Source: Stictocephala bisonia
Taxonomy: Eukaryota > Arthropoda > Insecta > Hemiptera > Membracidae
Direction: 5' to 3'
Assembly: GCA_035578905.1 (NCBI GenBank)
Contig: JAQJVL010000610.1
Coordinates: forward strand, 62,001-126,000
Length of the DNA: 64,000 nucleotides
Part shown: positions 1 through 12,348 of the stretch, piece by piece
Position numbering within the stretch: the stretch's first letter is position 1
Layout of the letters: the number at the start of each line of letters is the position of its first letter
Notes under the pieces: generated by a model
The model's input: the letters and a program-made list of their open reading frames with translations, nothing else
Database searches by the model: none
What the model was told of the DNA's origin: nothing
Program-made: the position numbers and the translations under genes

Positions 1-600
1 ACAGTATATATAATATTCGGATGTGTAGTCTGAGTTTGTAGAAAGGAGAATTTCCGAGTCGTCGGTTGGTAATTGGTAGGCCTATATATTTTCGCCGGCA
101 ACACTGCGTGTCTAGCGCCGACGTAGTGGCGAGACGCCAAGACACTGATTGACAGACGACATTGATTTGATAGTTGAGTTATTATATTAATGGTTGTGTA
201 ATGAATGTGTTAAATGTAACTCTACACAGTTAACTATGTCCAAACTATGTTTAAGTTGTTGCTCATTGAACTGTTTCCATAAAATTTTAACAATACAACA
301 TTCCAATGAAATCCATTTTATTATTTAATAGTAAAGTTGTGATATTAAATGTATATACTTAAATGCTATTTCGAAGTTGTACAATTTATTTTGAAATTAC
401 ATCAGGAAACTACCCAGAGGTTCTAAGAAGTATCAATGGCAATACCTATGGCAATACCAATTTGACAATTAATTGTTTATACTAGTGTCATTAATCAGCT
501 GTTGAAATAAATTTATGCCAAACTTATTTTCGATTACAGAACTTAGGTATTCTTCTATATTTAAACCCTAAAAACACCCCCCAAACTGCTAAAAACAATA
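1..600. other. No recognisable gene; upstream AT-rich DNA
   Basis: No conserved coding sequence or repeat was recognised. Bases 60-170 are richer in CpG than the surroundings and could be a non-coding first exon or promoter, but nothing in the sequence proves this. Confidence 0.4.
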
Positions 601-735
601 CTTCTAGGACGTTAAAATAGCAAAAATTTTCCGGGGGAGGACCCCCGGATCTCCCCTTACTGGGGGGTATCCCATACCCCCCAGACCCCCCGGCAGGTTC
701 GCCCCCCCCAATTCACTGCTCTGGATCCGTGCCTG
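601..735 (-). repeat. G/C-run dispersed repeat end
   Basis: This stretch has long C runs and the reverse-strand phrases CACGGATCCAG and CCGGGGGTCCTCCCCCGG. From memory, this style of G-run block is a common high-copy repeat end in invertebrate genomes. The short ORFs across it are low-complexity shadows. The class of element is not determined. Confidence 0.5.
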
Positions 736-1588
736 ATAGTTACACGGTGCTGATGTAGTTTTATTGCAGTGTAGTTTCTGAGAAAAATAAAATGCATGCA
801 CTGCCGTAACTGGAAATGGAATAGATACGTTGAGTCGACAAAGTCTAGGTCGATCAGGTTGATTCGCTTCCGCTTAGTTCAAATGAGAGCCGACACGATT
901 CAGAGAACAGCTAGATTGATGACCAACAGTTTGTGTGCCTTGCCTTGGTTAGTATACTTTGAACTTTGCTGGGAGATTTACTTGGGTCGTAGATGTGCTC
1001 CATTCAGTTTCCTCACGAGTTTTTACAATAAATATCTTTATTTATGATTTATCATCACAGTTGTTTGCAGTTATTGAGAACTGCTCTTTGTTGTTAATTA
1101 TCTTTGATATGTAAGTTTTTGTGGGGTCAGGATATTGAATTGGTCTAGTAGTTGGGTGTTGAACGTTCCGGTCGTAGCCCTAACTGCACTGTTCATCAGA
1201 AGAACCTAATTCACACGATTTGTCAAAAATAAATTTTTACTTTACGTTTTATAAAATTGGAACACTAATTTTAATAATAATGTTGCATTCGTTTAACTGC
1301 TCAGCAGCTTTGCAAATACATTTTCCCATGTTTTCCAGCAATTATGGTTGAACCAAATAATAGTACAGTAATTAAAGGCTACAAATTTGTATACAATCAA
1401 TGTAACCAACTTCTTAACATTTGATATCACCATAAAGCACATTTTAATTGCAATTGAGTTGAATAATTAATCGTTAGATCGGTGTAGATTTGGGAATCAA
1501 ACTGGTTTTATTATTTTTTTCAAAGTTATTATTTTTTGGTGTTTAATATGAGTGAAAGGTTTGTGCCAGTTCTGTGGAATTATTTATT
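736..1588. other. No recognisable feature
   Basis: This is AT-rich DNA with one 83-codon ORF (796-1047) that has no recognisable domain and ordinary spurious composition. Nothing else was supported. Confidence 0.4.
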
Positions 1589-1973
1589 TCCATAAGAGAA
1601 ACATTGGCACTGATTTAATAATTTCAAACAGCAGATAAAAAACAAACATGACATAGAAGCTTGGCTAATTTGTTTTTTATTGTGAAATGTACAAGTAATT
1701 TATACTAACTCTGACAGATTGCAATATTTTGCATCCCCATAAAGTAGACTAATAAGGTTTTCGAGACCATAAAACGTTGTTGTTCAGAATAAGAGGAGCA
1801 GGCTGAGCTTTTATATTGATGTGATGATTTAGAGGAAACTCGAAGGGAAGAGTAAGCAAGCGTAGAGAACTACCCCATAGCAAAGCAAATGTTGTCGGCT
1901 AGTAAGAATATAAAATTAAGGTCTCAGTTTAATGTCTCATTACGAAATGAATAATTTGATTATTTATCATTTG
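1589..1973 (+). repeat. Dispersed ~390-bp repeat, copy 1
   Basis: This stretch matches 7435-7831 in the same orientation over its whole length, with small indels. A long nearly identical core is centred on GAGAACTACCCCATAGC and continues through the shared phrase TGTTGTCGGCTAGTAAG. The two copies lie 5.8 kb apart. No gag-pol coding lies between them, so an LTR pair is unlikely; a non-autonomous element present twice fits better. Confidence 0.8.
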
Positions 1974-3524
1974 TACGACTTATGAGACTACACGGTCTCA
2001 TAGGTGTACATGATCAGTGTTAATTCTTCGTTCACATTGCTGATTGTGAAGGTGTACAAGTAGACGTCTTTATCTCTGGAACCATCTGAATGTTTGCCAT
2101 ATTTTTAGTATCAGGCCCATTCGCGAATAGTGAAAAGTAAAATAAAAACTGTTACATTATCCTGGTACTGTACTGATGTCGTTGGCTATAGCGTAAGGTG
2201 TTCCCGTTGAATAGAGTTAACACATTTTGTAAACAAGCGATGTACCGCTTATCACTTTTAGTCTAACTAACAAACCATCGATGATGACTTTTTCTGGGAT
2301 AAGGGATTATTTACCTGTTTAACGTTTTTAAATTGATTTATTTTATTGGTTTTTGAACTTGATAAAGAAAGTAAATCAATTTTTGTTTGAACTGAATATA
2401 ACATGCCAGTAATATATTACGTACACCATACAGACAATATTAATTTTATATTTATTCATTTTGTTAAAATATACAAATAGAACACAAGTCAGTTTGAACC
2501 ATCCAAAGGATTGTAATTTGTAACCTTGTCTGAATGATCCATACAGTATGTCGAATAGCTTATGTCCGGTGGGTCAAATTAGAGCCAAAAAAGCTTGAAT
2601 GTGATATCGCGCAGTAAGTACGCGCGACACAGGAGATGTACGATGTATCAGAAAGCTCTATAGACATGTCATCCTGAACTAATGCGGCCTGGGGAAAGTA
2701 CGCAGATCGTTGATTCGTCTTGGTGGAGGTAGAGGCGATGATCCACTCACTCTCGGATACGCACCGCGCGGTCTTCAAATTGGCGAAAGTACAACAAACC
2801 GAGAACACATTGCGTTCTAGTGAGAGCCACGATTGGATGGCTAATGGAGAAAATTTTACTTATTTGGATAATAAAGTTGATGTTGGGGGGGATGACTCGT
2901 CAAAGAGGGTGATAGAGTTGCCCTTGGGATACTGATGTCAGTATCTGAAGATAAGTGTGTTTGGGAAATGGAGTGTTCTGATGATATTTGTTATAATAAT
3001 GTGTATGGTTGTCCAAGTTAATTGCGAGGTCGCCACCTTATTTAAGTACGTTGACCATGCAATCTCTATTGTTACAATGATAAGTGTAAATAGATAATAC
3101 ACAATTTAGGCATCCTCGCTATGGACCTTTCAACAATTCGGTAGGCCCATCAATCAACAAATCAAGTGTGTGGTTTGAAATGTTTATATTGGCGTTTCCT
3201 GGCGGACGATGGGCCTCTCTCACGTTGCCAGTCATGCGGATACTGCATGACCGCCAGACGATGACGGAGCCTACTGCCAGTGTACGTAACATGTGTCGGG
3301 CGGACTCTTTACGTTGTTTTGTTTTGTCAGCGCTAAAACGGCCAATGTAATTAGCCAAAGAATGCGTTTATTATTCATAAGTACACTTTATTGCGGGTTA
3401 TCATGAAACTATGGTTGTTAAAGTCAGATCTTAGGTGTTTTTACAGCCTTCTCGAATACTGTGTTACACCTTTTACTACAAACTTTGATGTGGAGTATTT
3501 ATTGTTCTTGGAATTAATTTACTT
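1974..3524. other. No recognisable gene; one GC-richer patch
   Basis: Bases 2560-3350 are richer in G+C, with overlapping ORFs on both strands (60-82 codons). None of them shows a domain or a codon pattern that favours one strand. They may be remnants of a repeat or an untranslated exon. I cannot assign them. Confidence 0.35.
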
Positions 3525-3946
3525 ATGTAGTAATGTCCGTAGTCGAGACTGTCTATAGAATCTCACTCGTATCTAAGACTCGAATTCCTGTTCAAGTCAT
3601 CATTTAACCAAAAGTAATAAATGCTCATTATATTCTATTCGCGCATCAGAGGCTTTCCAGCGAAATATGTAGTAATGTCCGTAGTCGAGACTGTCTATAG
3701 AATCTCACTCGTATCTAAGACTCGAATTCCTGTTCAAGTCATCATTTAACCAAAAGTAATAAATGCTCATTATATTCTATTCGCGCATCAGAGGCTTTCC
3801 AGCGAAATATGTAGTAATGTCCGTAGTCGAGACTGTCTATAGAATCTCACTCGTATCTAAGACTCGAATTCCTGTTCAAGTCATCATTTAACCAAAAGTA
3901 ATAAATGCTCATTATATTCTATTCGCGCATCAGAGGCTTTCCAGCG

Positions 3947-3950
<4 letters not shown>
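3525..3950. repeat. Three perfect tandem copies of a 142-bp unit
   Basis: The unit starts at 3525, 3667 and 3809, each beginning ATGTAGTAATGTCC and ending near CCAGCGAAAT. By eye the three copies are identical. That implies a very recent expansion, or an assembly artefact at the adjoining AT microsatellite. Confidence 0.95.

Positions 3951-4028
<78 letters not shown>
3950..4028. repeat. (AT)n microsatellite
   Basis: About 79 bp of uninterrupted AT dinucleotide directly follow the third 142-bp copy. The reverse-strand poly-Tyr/Ile ORFs across it are artefacts of the repeat. Confidence 0.97.
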
Positions 4029-4029
<1 letters not shown>

Positions 4030-4031
<2 letters not shown>

Positions 4032-4705
4032 CAGTACCAATCTGGCGGTGGAAGGAGTTTTGAACAGGGGGTCAATCGGGACAAAAATGAGGGAGGTCTG
4101 GGGGAGTCTCCACAGGGGTAAGAAAATCATTAGAATGAACACATCCGGAAATCACATTTTACACTAACTTAACACAGAAGAGCATTGTGTATGTATGCCG
4201 GCGTGGTAGCTCAGTAAATAAGGCTTCGGACTCGGAGGACATTTCCGCAACTGAGCCAGCGGTCGGTACTTCCCTCATTCAATAAAGTTCACGCACAGAC
4301 TAGTACATGTTAACTGAGTCGAGTGTAGTTAAAAAAATCCTATAGTAACATTTAAAAAGTTTACAATCAATATTAGATATATTTTGTTATTTTATTTCAT
4401 ACTATAGACTGACTATCTTAATGTTAATCTAACAGTCATTACCTAACTATATTGCCGGAGTGGAGCAGTAGTAATGAACTATCACAAAACAAAGCAAATA
4501 ACATTTGTTAAATGAGTCACCGATATTAGGGGAAATTATGAAAATTACACGAAGTTAATCGAAATCACATCAATCAATCTAGTGGTAATCACAAATTTTT
4601 GTGTGATAATTTAATTCTTTTATGACCCTCCGACCCCTTCTTACATTTTCAGGGGGGGTCAGTTGACCCCTCTGACCCCCCGGTTCCGCCGCCACTGGTA
4701 CCAAG
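4030..4705. repeat. Possible non-autonomous element with imperfect G-rich inverted ends
   Basis: The left end reads GTACCAATCTGGCGGTGGAA and leads into a run with GGGGGTCAA. The right end, read on the other strand, gives GGTACCAGTGGCGGCGGAA followed by GGGGGGTCAG. The resemblance suggests short imperfect terminal inverted repeats around about 670 bp that also contain a tRNA-like SINE. No target duplication was established. Confidence 0.45.
4199..4290 (+). mobile_element. tRNA-derived SINE-like fragment
   Basis: The head has a polymerase III A-box-like sequence, TGGTAGCTCAGT, at 4204-4215 in a tRNA-like context (GGCGTGGTAGCTC). The B box near 4261 is degenerate. The sequence cannot fold into a complete tRNA, so this is a SINE head rather than a tRNA gene. 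Confidence 0.5.
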
Positions 4706-6044
4706 GAAAATAATTGTTGGCTTTATTACAGCTAAAAAAGGTATTTTTAAACCAATAAAAGTAAATGTTTTACTTCGGGGAATCGTGTTATCTTCGTATT
4801 CGATACTTAATCATCCGTGTACCTTTATTTGTAGTATTTAATTTATTTATTTTGTCAGCGCATAAAAACAAAATGGTTATTTTTATGAAATATGCTTTTG
4901 AATGCCAAACCTATTCATGTGTGATATGTTTGGTAAACAATAAATTATTCAAAAAACAATATATTGGCATGGACTCCAATGATGGTGATATTTCAATAAG
5001 ACGTTCTTTCAAATCGGTTTAATACTGCATAATCTTTTACATTATGTCAGCGCCTAGGTCGTGTCTTGGTGCCAGATACCTTGTCTTGACTTACCCTTGT
5101 GACCACACGGAGCTGCGTGCGAGCTATATCCGGTGACGGCGGTTGGTTGATCCCGTCTCCACCGGAGTCAGATAGGTGGAACCGGTTTCCATCAGCAACC
5201 TGCCGCCCAGCAGCACATCTGTCTGTGGTCCGTTATGAGCGTGGTCGCACTGAGTGACAGAGGCAGTGAACTTGGAAGTGCAGGAGTCTAGCAGTCTAAC
5301 TTGGCGCCGATACGAAAACAAATTTACTTTTGATGCAAACGTCAAGTCTGCACTCACACAGGAACGCCCGGCTACAAGAAGATCAATAACAGTAAATTTT
5401 CATCAGTCACCGAGAGTTTAATTTTTAAAATAAACAATCAATTAATTAGTTGTTGGTAAGAAAACGAGTTGGTGGACGTCGTGTGGGAAGTTAATTGACA
5501 GTCGTCTTCTGAGCATTTCTTATTCAACAGTTGATTGTGTTTCACTAGAACACTCACCTTGACAAGTACGTCTCGTCTCCGTTTACTGGCGTTGTAGTTA
5601 AGTTACAACCGATGACTTGCTCAGATATTCAAGTAGACAGGCTCTGTAGCTAACACCAGTTCAAAGTCCACAAGGGACATAAGTGTGAAATGTCTGTATA
5701 GTCCACTGAGGTCTGACATAAACCATCAACGTTTGTCCATCATGGCCCATCCTCTGTTCAAACAGCATCTTTTCTTTCTCATATTTTTTGGGGGTTGCCA
5801 ACTGTATGTAAATATAAGTCCTGTAGCCTCCACTTTCATCGCTCATCGCAATAATTCACTGAAAAACAAAAATATTACATGTTGAAAGCAGGACTGCACT
5901 ACAGCAACTGACACCTGCTCGCACTGTTCTAGTCAAGTTACGTGCAGAACAATGACCGTCATCGTGAGCATCATTGGTTATACAAGAGTTGTTTTAGTGT
6001 TATTTTATTCTGTCAACGGCAACCACCATTTTACAAAGAAAAAT
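4706..6044. other. No recognisable gene
   Basis: ORFs of 60-85 codons occur on both strands (for example 4765-5022 and 5124-5357), but none has a family signature. Bases 5060-5360 are relatively CpG-rich. This could hold an unrecognised untranslated exon or an old repeat. Confidence 0.35.
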
Positions 6045-6240
6045 AACAATAAATAAACTTTATTTCTCATAATGTACACCATACATAACATAATACATCT
6101 TCGCACATACTCTGATAATACACATATGATACAAAATAACATTTTATTCTTACACATCTAAACATGAATATAACAATAATTATGAACAAGAAATAAAGCA
6201 TTAACCTCCCAGGCTAAGCCTGTTTGGAGGATTGATTATC
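6045..6240 (-). mobile_element. LINE 3' tail remnant, reverse strand
   Basis: On the reverse strand an element tail reads CTCCAAACAGGCTTAGCC and runs into GAAATAAAGTTTATTTATTG, a polyadenylation-signal-like end. This layout resembles the 3' UTR of jockey/CR1-type non-LTR elements. No coding part remains, so the call rests on resemblance only. Confidence 0.4.
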
Positions 6241-7434
6241 ACTTTAAACAGAAAATAAACAGCTATTGTCAATGTTGACGTTAAGGTATCATAATGAAAA
6301 TTTCCTCTTTGATTAAAAATATTATGACTTGAAAATTATAAACTTAAATTACATACATTGATTTTACTTCAAGGCACTTAATTAACTCAAAATAAATTAG
6401 TTTATAATATTATTTTGTATTACTAGCATAAAGAAAGTAACATAATAATGAATAAATATATATTAATAATATCGATATCAGATGACTTATGACTTCAGAT
6501 AAAAATAATCTTGTTAAAGTTGGCCCCAGAGTATAGGTGGCTGTCGGATCTTATCTCGAGGGGAACAGTTAAGAATTCTTTATATGATAAAAAAGTAGTA
6601 CATACTCTCTATGTGGCTCGGATTCCACGATAACACGTAAGTTCGTGCACTGCCTGTCCAGACTGTTGAGACAATTAGTATCAACGTACCTTTTATAGAA
6701 TAAGCCCCGACTCGCTCACAACTTTCGTCCTACATACAAGTGTGCAAAGGCTGCAGTGAACGATCACACACGCACGCATACCATGGTTTTGATATAATAT
6801 GTTGTAGCTATATGTATATTACAGTTACTTCCGCCAGCCAGGCCTCTCGCCTGAAAGGCAACGTGGGGTCGTTGACGGGTTCTGCTAAAAACGGGAGTCG
6901 TCGACCCAAGGCGAGACGATTGCCTTTGTACTTCACGGAGTAGCGAGCCGTGTTCTTCTAAGTTAGCTTCGCTGTTCCACTTACACACAATCGACCTATT
7001 GACAAGGGAAATGGCTGTAAACGTTCTTGCAGAGGTGACTGGCAGATGTCCACACATTGATAACACGCACAATTAACTGGCTTCCTTCCTGTAATTTGAA
7101 ATATTTATAATGTTATCGAATCGTTTCAACATATCAACATGTTGTCAATCACATGTGAACATTAAAATCCAGTGTCAAGCTCACATGTTTTTTTTTTTTT
7201 TTACGTGTATTTGGCTGTTCTGTTGGATACTTATCCAGATTGCTGAAGGTATATCAATTTAAAATCCAAAAACTATGTACTCACTCATCACGAAATTTCC
7301 GGAACTACCTGAACAGATTTTGACGAAATTTGAATGGAAGTTAGCTTTCGTATCGTAGAGACCCACTAAGAGAGAGTGTATCTCGAAATTCCATTCGTAA
7401 GGGGTAGAAAAAGTCCCTCAACGTTTCCTTCTTT
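6241..7434. other. No recognisable gene; tail of a dispersed repeat
   Basis: A 102-codon reverse ORF at 6764-7072 has no recognised domain. From about 7265, the phrase GAACAGATTTTGACGAAATT resembles wording common in insect dispersed repeats, and it leads directly into the repeat at 7435. Confidence 0.35.
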
Positions 7435-7831
7435 TCCATAAGAGTAACATTGGCATTAATTTAATAATTTCAAACAGCTGATAAAAAAACCAAACATGAC
7501 ACAGAAGTTTGGCTAATTTGGTTTTTATTGTAAAATGTTTAAGGTAATTTTTACTAACTCTGACAAGATTGCAATACTTTTCATCCTCATAAAGTAGGCT
7601 TATAGGGGTTTCTAGACTATAAAACTTTGTTGTTCAGGTTAAGAGCAGCAGGCTGAGATTTTTATAGCTAAATGCTGTGATGATTTGGAGGAAAACACGG
7701 AGGGAAGAGTAAGCAAGCGTAGAGAACTACCCCATAGCGAAGCAAATGTTGTCGGCTAGTAAGAATATAAAATTAAAGTCTCAGTTTAATGTCTCATTAT
7801 GAAATGAATAATTTGATTTATTTATCATTTG
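7435..7831 (+). repeat. Dispersed ~390-bp repeat, copy 2
   Basis: This is the same-orientation partner of 1589-1973, sharing the core GAGAACTACCCCATAGC. Small differences are scattered along it, so the duplication is not brand new. Confidence 0.8.
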
Positions 7832-8824
7832 AGTGGTTGTAGATAAACCACTACACGACCGGAAACTACCAGTTATCGCATATTTGAACTAAACTATTGT
7901 AACGTCGTGGCCGATTGATGTGAAACAAGAAGCGTCAGTGTATATATATTCAAGAATTCTTAGATTCTTTTTTAACTATTACCGTCAATAAAAGTTAATA
8001 AAACAAAGAAATAATAACGTTACAACTTACACAGTGTGTGCATAGTCGTGAGAATTAGGTCGAGACGATGCAATTAAATGATTGTTCTTTGATGACAATG
8101 GTGGTGGCGAAGGTTAGAAACTGGCCAAGGGTGTCCCCCTTATCAGCCGAAAATACTTCATGTTTCTAACCACATTATAAGCAATACTATACTACTAAAT
8201 AAGTAGGTAAGCCGACCCCGGATACTGGTTGACCTGGGGGGAGGGGTGACCTGTTGGAGGTAAAATTATAAAAAAAATATACTTTTAATGACTAAAAATG
8301 AGTGTTAATATTATAAAGAAACATTATTAATCATTAGTGTATGAAGCTCAAAGAGTCTAATTAAATAATCAATAACGTAGAAACAATGTTTTTTTTTTAC
8401 TTTTATAAGCGCAGCCAACCATCCGCCGCAATATATCCATTGGCCCGTCGTTCTACTGCATTTCCCCAAGTCTTCAAAAATCCCCCAAAAAATATCAAAC
8501 CCGGATTTTCCAGGGAATTCCGGACGTATGGTAAGCCTAGCTTTATGCCTTTTCCCGTAGTTGTCTCCGCCTCTTTCAAAGGATCAGTATAATTTTAGTA
8601 ACATAGACTACACTCTTTTATGTGCACTCCTCACACAAATTCGCACATAATTTTGAGACAAAACAAATCAGTTTACGGTAAATGGCGGATAGAAGGCTCA
8701 TCCTGTTATATCTTGCCTACTTATTTCCACCCACAGAACTATCGCTTTATTATTTATGTACAGTATAACTGAAACTTCTAGAATATTTCTGGGTGTTTCT
8801 GGATATGAAGGATCAAGAAATCAG
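7832..8824. other. No recognisable gene
   Basis: A 10-bp inverted pair, GGTTAGAAAC at 8112 and GTTTCTAACC at about 8163, is the only structure noticed. The 68-codon ORF at 8386-8592 has no family signature. Confidence 0.35.
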
Positions 8825-9290
8825 AATTCTTTATTGCTGTAAGATACAAGTTATGTACATAGCAATAGTTACATAAATGTAATATTTACAATTATAACTA
8901 CAATCATGATTATAAACAATAATGCCTCTTGAGGGAAATTAATGGTAAACTTAACTAAACGTAAAGTTTAATAATTAATAGTAAAGCCAACAGGCCTTTC
9001 TATTCAAAAAGTCGTAGACACTGTAAAATTCTCTCGACTAAGTACTCTCAGACCACGTTTGAACCTTTTTACATCACTTTCTAGTTTGAGAAAAGAGGGA
9101 AGAGATCTGAATAGTCGAATACATCTGAAATATGTTTTTTTATGGAATGTGGTTCTAGATCTCGGGTTATTTAGGTTGGTTTTATGCCTGAGGTTATACG
9201 TTAGTAAATTATGGTTGAAAAATACTTGGATGGTTGAAACAAACATCGTGAAAGTGAACTGTCGTAATATTAGTAGGGTTTAGTTGGTCA
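8825..9290 (-). pseudogene. LINE reverse transcriptase C-terminal remnant
   Basis: An 80-codon reverse-strand ORF (9004-9246) carries the tail signature of jockey/CR1-type polyproteins. It has a YNLRHK segment like the usual YNTRHK, then an RSRTT stretch, then a leucine/phenylalanine block ending in a short basic KRFKRGL. AT-rich 3' UTR-like DNA extends to about 8825. Only the last part of the element remains, with no reverse transcriptase palm, so this is a 5'-truncated, inactive insertion. Which LINE clade it belongs to is not decided. Confidence 0.6.
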
Positions 9291-9424
9291 CGAAGCACCA
9301 GTCTCGTTGGTGGCACTCGAGGTGCGACATGGACTACCTTTGTTCGACATGCCACCTCAGGTAGCCCGGCGAAGGGTTGCGGGGTTGTAGACGCGCTCTC
9401 TGTGTCCATAAATATATATATATA

Positions 9425-10033
9425 CAAAACTAGCTGTACCCGCCCGCTTCGCCGGTCATAATATTGAGTTTGATTTAGAACCTAATAGCTGAAAGAATTC
9501 GAGCATTTTTGCTTCTTCTACCAATATTAGATTTTTTAGGAGGCATGTCATAAAAAGTAAACTGCAAAACAAATAATTATTTATTTTTTATTTTCACGTT
9601 TCACCACATGTTTTAATTACCGAGGAAAAAAGGTTAACACCAAATACAGATCACCTGATCAAGTAAAAGTAGTGTGTGCTACACTCTCAAGGTGAAATGT
9701 AGAACTACAATAAATCAAAACATATACAGTACTGTTGTTGTGAGAACTTCAATCTGCTTATGGCATGTGAAACTACATTAAACCACACAGTCATGTTTTT
9801 TGTAAACAATTCAGATTCTCCATTTGAATAGCATGGGATCTTTAGGAGCCCGTGGGGCGGGACCCTGTGGACGGATCTGCATCAAACTTCACAGAAACCA
9901 TCTCGGGAGTATACAGGACAACATCCTAAAGTTTCATGGCGATCGGTTGGATGGTTTGGCAGCGCATAAACTTCAAACATATATATATATATATATACAA
10001 ATACAAACATCCTCTTTTATAAATATAGATAGG
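9425..10033 (+). mobile_element. Non-autonomous repeat with ACTAGCTGTACCCGC head
   Basis: The head ACTAGCTGTACCCGCCCGC, the inner phrase TTTCATGGCGATCGGTTGG, and the tail of AT dinucleotides followed by TTTATAAATATAGATA together match the layout of a high-copy arthropod repeat that I know only by its wording. No coding capacity is visible. The class (LINE tail, SINE or Helitron derivative) is uncertain. Confidence 0.5.
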
Positions 10034-10222
10034 ACCTACGTTACTAGGATAATCACATCATTTCAATAACTAGTGTAATTAATTAAATACAGACTTTCAC
10101 ACTTAAAAGGAATCAATATTTTCCGGAAATACAATTATTTTTATTTCAATACAAAGTAGTAGAACTATATTTTTTTCTGGACACTCCCATCTGCTTTACA
10201 TAGCTAAATAGATTATTATTAG

Positions 10223-10250
10223 CTAACCTAACCTAACCTAACCTAACCTT
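10223..10250. repeat. Short interstitial telomere-like array (CCTAA)n
   Basis: Five uninterrupted CTAAC units (the complement of TTAGG) lie here. TTAGG is the usual insect telomere unit. A weaker cluster of similar motifs lies at 46200-46230. Confidence 0.8.
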
Positions 10251-10606
10251 CTTTTTTAACAACCTAACAACCAAATTTTTAAACCATTTGACGCCGTTAA
10301 ACATTTTTATTGTAATAAATTTCTTTGTTTAAGTTAAACTATAAATTGTCATTGAGCGATGATTAATTATTGAATCATCGTTAATCATGTGTCTCATTGT
10401 ATGGCTGTAGTTTTCAGATAATTTTATCACTGTAAATATATCAACTATTAGCCGCCAGACCAACACGGCCACACTGCTAGCCGAAGCGCCATGTCGCACC
10501 TCGAGTGTTAGTTTTGGGTTCTCTTTCGCTGCATGTCGCACCTCGAGTGTCCAATTATGACCCTCAGGTAGTCAATGTCGCACCTCGGGTGCCCCCGTCT
10601 CGTTAC

Positions 10607-12348
10607 ACTTAAATCTTTGATAATCTAACTGTCATTTTTGAACAAATAACCATCCAACACAAGCAAGTATAATTGTCATATATCGAGATAGTAACTTTCA
10701 AAAACTGGATGTTTTGTGTGATGTTCTGAATCACAATAACAGAATAATTTCCTCATATCGATTGCCAATGTAATTGTATGTACTCTGTCACCCGAAGGAC
10801 CTACCCACCCTCTCACCTACGATACTTGACGTACAAAGGTTGAGTCACGTATGTGACTGTGTAAGTTTTCAGATCGATCAACAAAGACTGAGACGGAGTA
10901 ATCACACGTCGTCACTACGGACGTGTTCCGATAAACGCGTGCGTCACACCAAACAAAGGGCTTTTACCGGCCCAAACACGCCGTAAGGAAGGGTTGTCAC
11001 GTACGTAAACCCCTTGTCCCATTGTAAAACCTAGCTTTCCAATCCCTTCTTCATGTCTTTCGTGCTGTCCCTATTATTTTTTTCCCTTGGGGTTTTTATG
11101 CTTCCATGACATGCCAGTCTTTACAATTACATTGGGAATTCACAAAATGAACATGACATTCAAAATCAACCAGCATAAAGTTTTGGAAGTTATCGCACAA
11201 TTTTTATATATTATTATTATATTTGAACGAAAATAATAGGTTTGCATTTTTGTTGGTTAGACATAAATTTTAAATTATAGCCAACAATACGTCGAATTTC
11301 GTAAATAAATTTGGTTTACGACTTTTTCATGTCTTTAAAAAGTCGACTCTAATGACACTTACATTATACTCGCAGTCTGATGATTTATATAAAGAACGTT
11401 CAATGAATCGTTAAGCACCGAGCTTTTGATCTAAATGTGTTACAAAATGGAAAGTGATACAGGAGGCGTTACAGATCTTTTCCCAATATGTCATAATTAT
11501 AGGTGTTGGCTTATATTTAATTACAGGTACGTGTATACAAAATGAGGTAGGTAAGCAATTCAATGCATGTATCTGTGCGTCGTGACTGGTGTGCTATATG
11601 CAAGGTTTGTAGAAACAAAGACATACGACGCGACTGTCAACGTATGGTCACACGGATGTGCCACGATGACAGTCTGTGGAAACACCCGCGTCGGTAAACA
11701 AAAATGTCTATTTACAGGATGTATGAGGATACCAGTAGGCCTCATACATACTTGTTTACAAATATTTTTGGTAACTATACAACGTGTTAAGGGAAGGACG
11801 TGACACGAGGGTTGTCACAGCTACAACCGCGGATTGTAGCTCGAAAACGAAACCTCGGAGGAACCTGAATACCTGCTGCTCGGAGAGTTCCCCTAAAAAG
11901 CCACATTACTGCTATATTTTTCTCCGAAATGCTTACTGGAGAGTGTACACAAAGTAACTATGAAACGTGACACTTCGCAAGGTGTCAATAGTAACGGCAA
12001 TTAACTCGAAAATATATACCACAATGAATTTTAAAAGGGCTTGAAAAAAAATTAATTACCAATGAATGAGGTACGGGATGTGTTTAACATAACTGACGAG
12101 TAGTTTCATAGAAGAAAGCACTCTTTTTTACCTTCGTGGGTCCTTTCAACTAGCGTGAATATCCTTATGACGAACTGCTTAGTCAGTTCTGAATTTGAAT
12201 AATCTTGTGAATAATATGTAAAAATCATGTTTAGTCTCTGCAATATTCAGTATAGGGCGCGTCGAATGGTTATTTTGAAGTGAGGAACTTGGAAATTCGC
12301 GAAATTCTTGAGTTAGTGTATATTAGATCTAGCGTACTTACAATGATA
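10607..12348. other. No recognisable gene
   Basis: ORFs of 61-78 codons overlap on both strands (10774-10986 and 11560-11803) and are CpG-richer than their surroundings, but none shows a domain. An untranslated exon cannot be excluded. Confidence 0.35.

Larger units (their letters stand above)
9300..10606. repeat. Inverted-repeat-bounded region with CpG-rich ends
   Basis: The left end holds CACTCGAGGTGCGACATGG (about 9314-9332). The right end holds three spaced copies of TGTCGCACCTCGRGTG at about 10493, 10534 and 10575. The outer right copy continues in inverted match to the left end (GACTACCT next to it). About 1.3 kb is thus enclosed by inverted, partly tandem end sequences, as in a foldback or non-autonomous DNA element. 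Confidence 0.5.

Noticed and set aside
3884..4142. Reverse ORFs with a long Ile-Tyr run
   Set aside because: They are a translation of the AT microsatellite and have no surrounding domain.
1589..7831. LTR retrotransposon bounded by the two 390-bp repeats
   Set aside because: No gag, protease, reverse transcriptase or integrase text lies between them, and no primer-binding site was seen.
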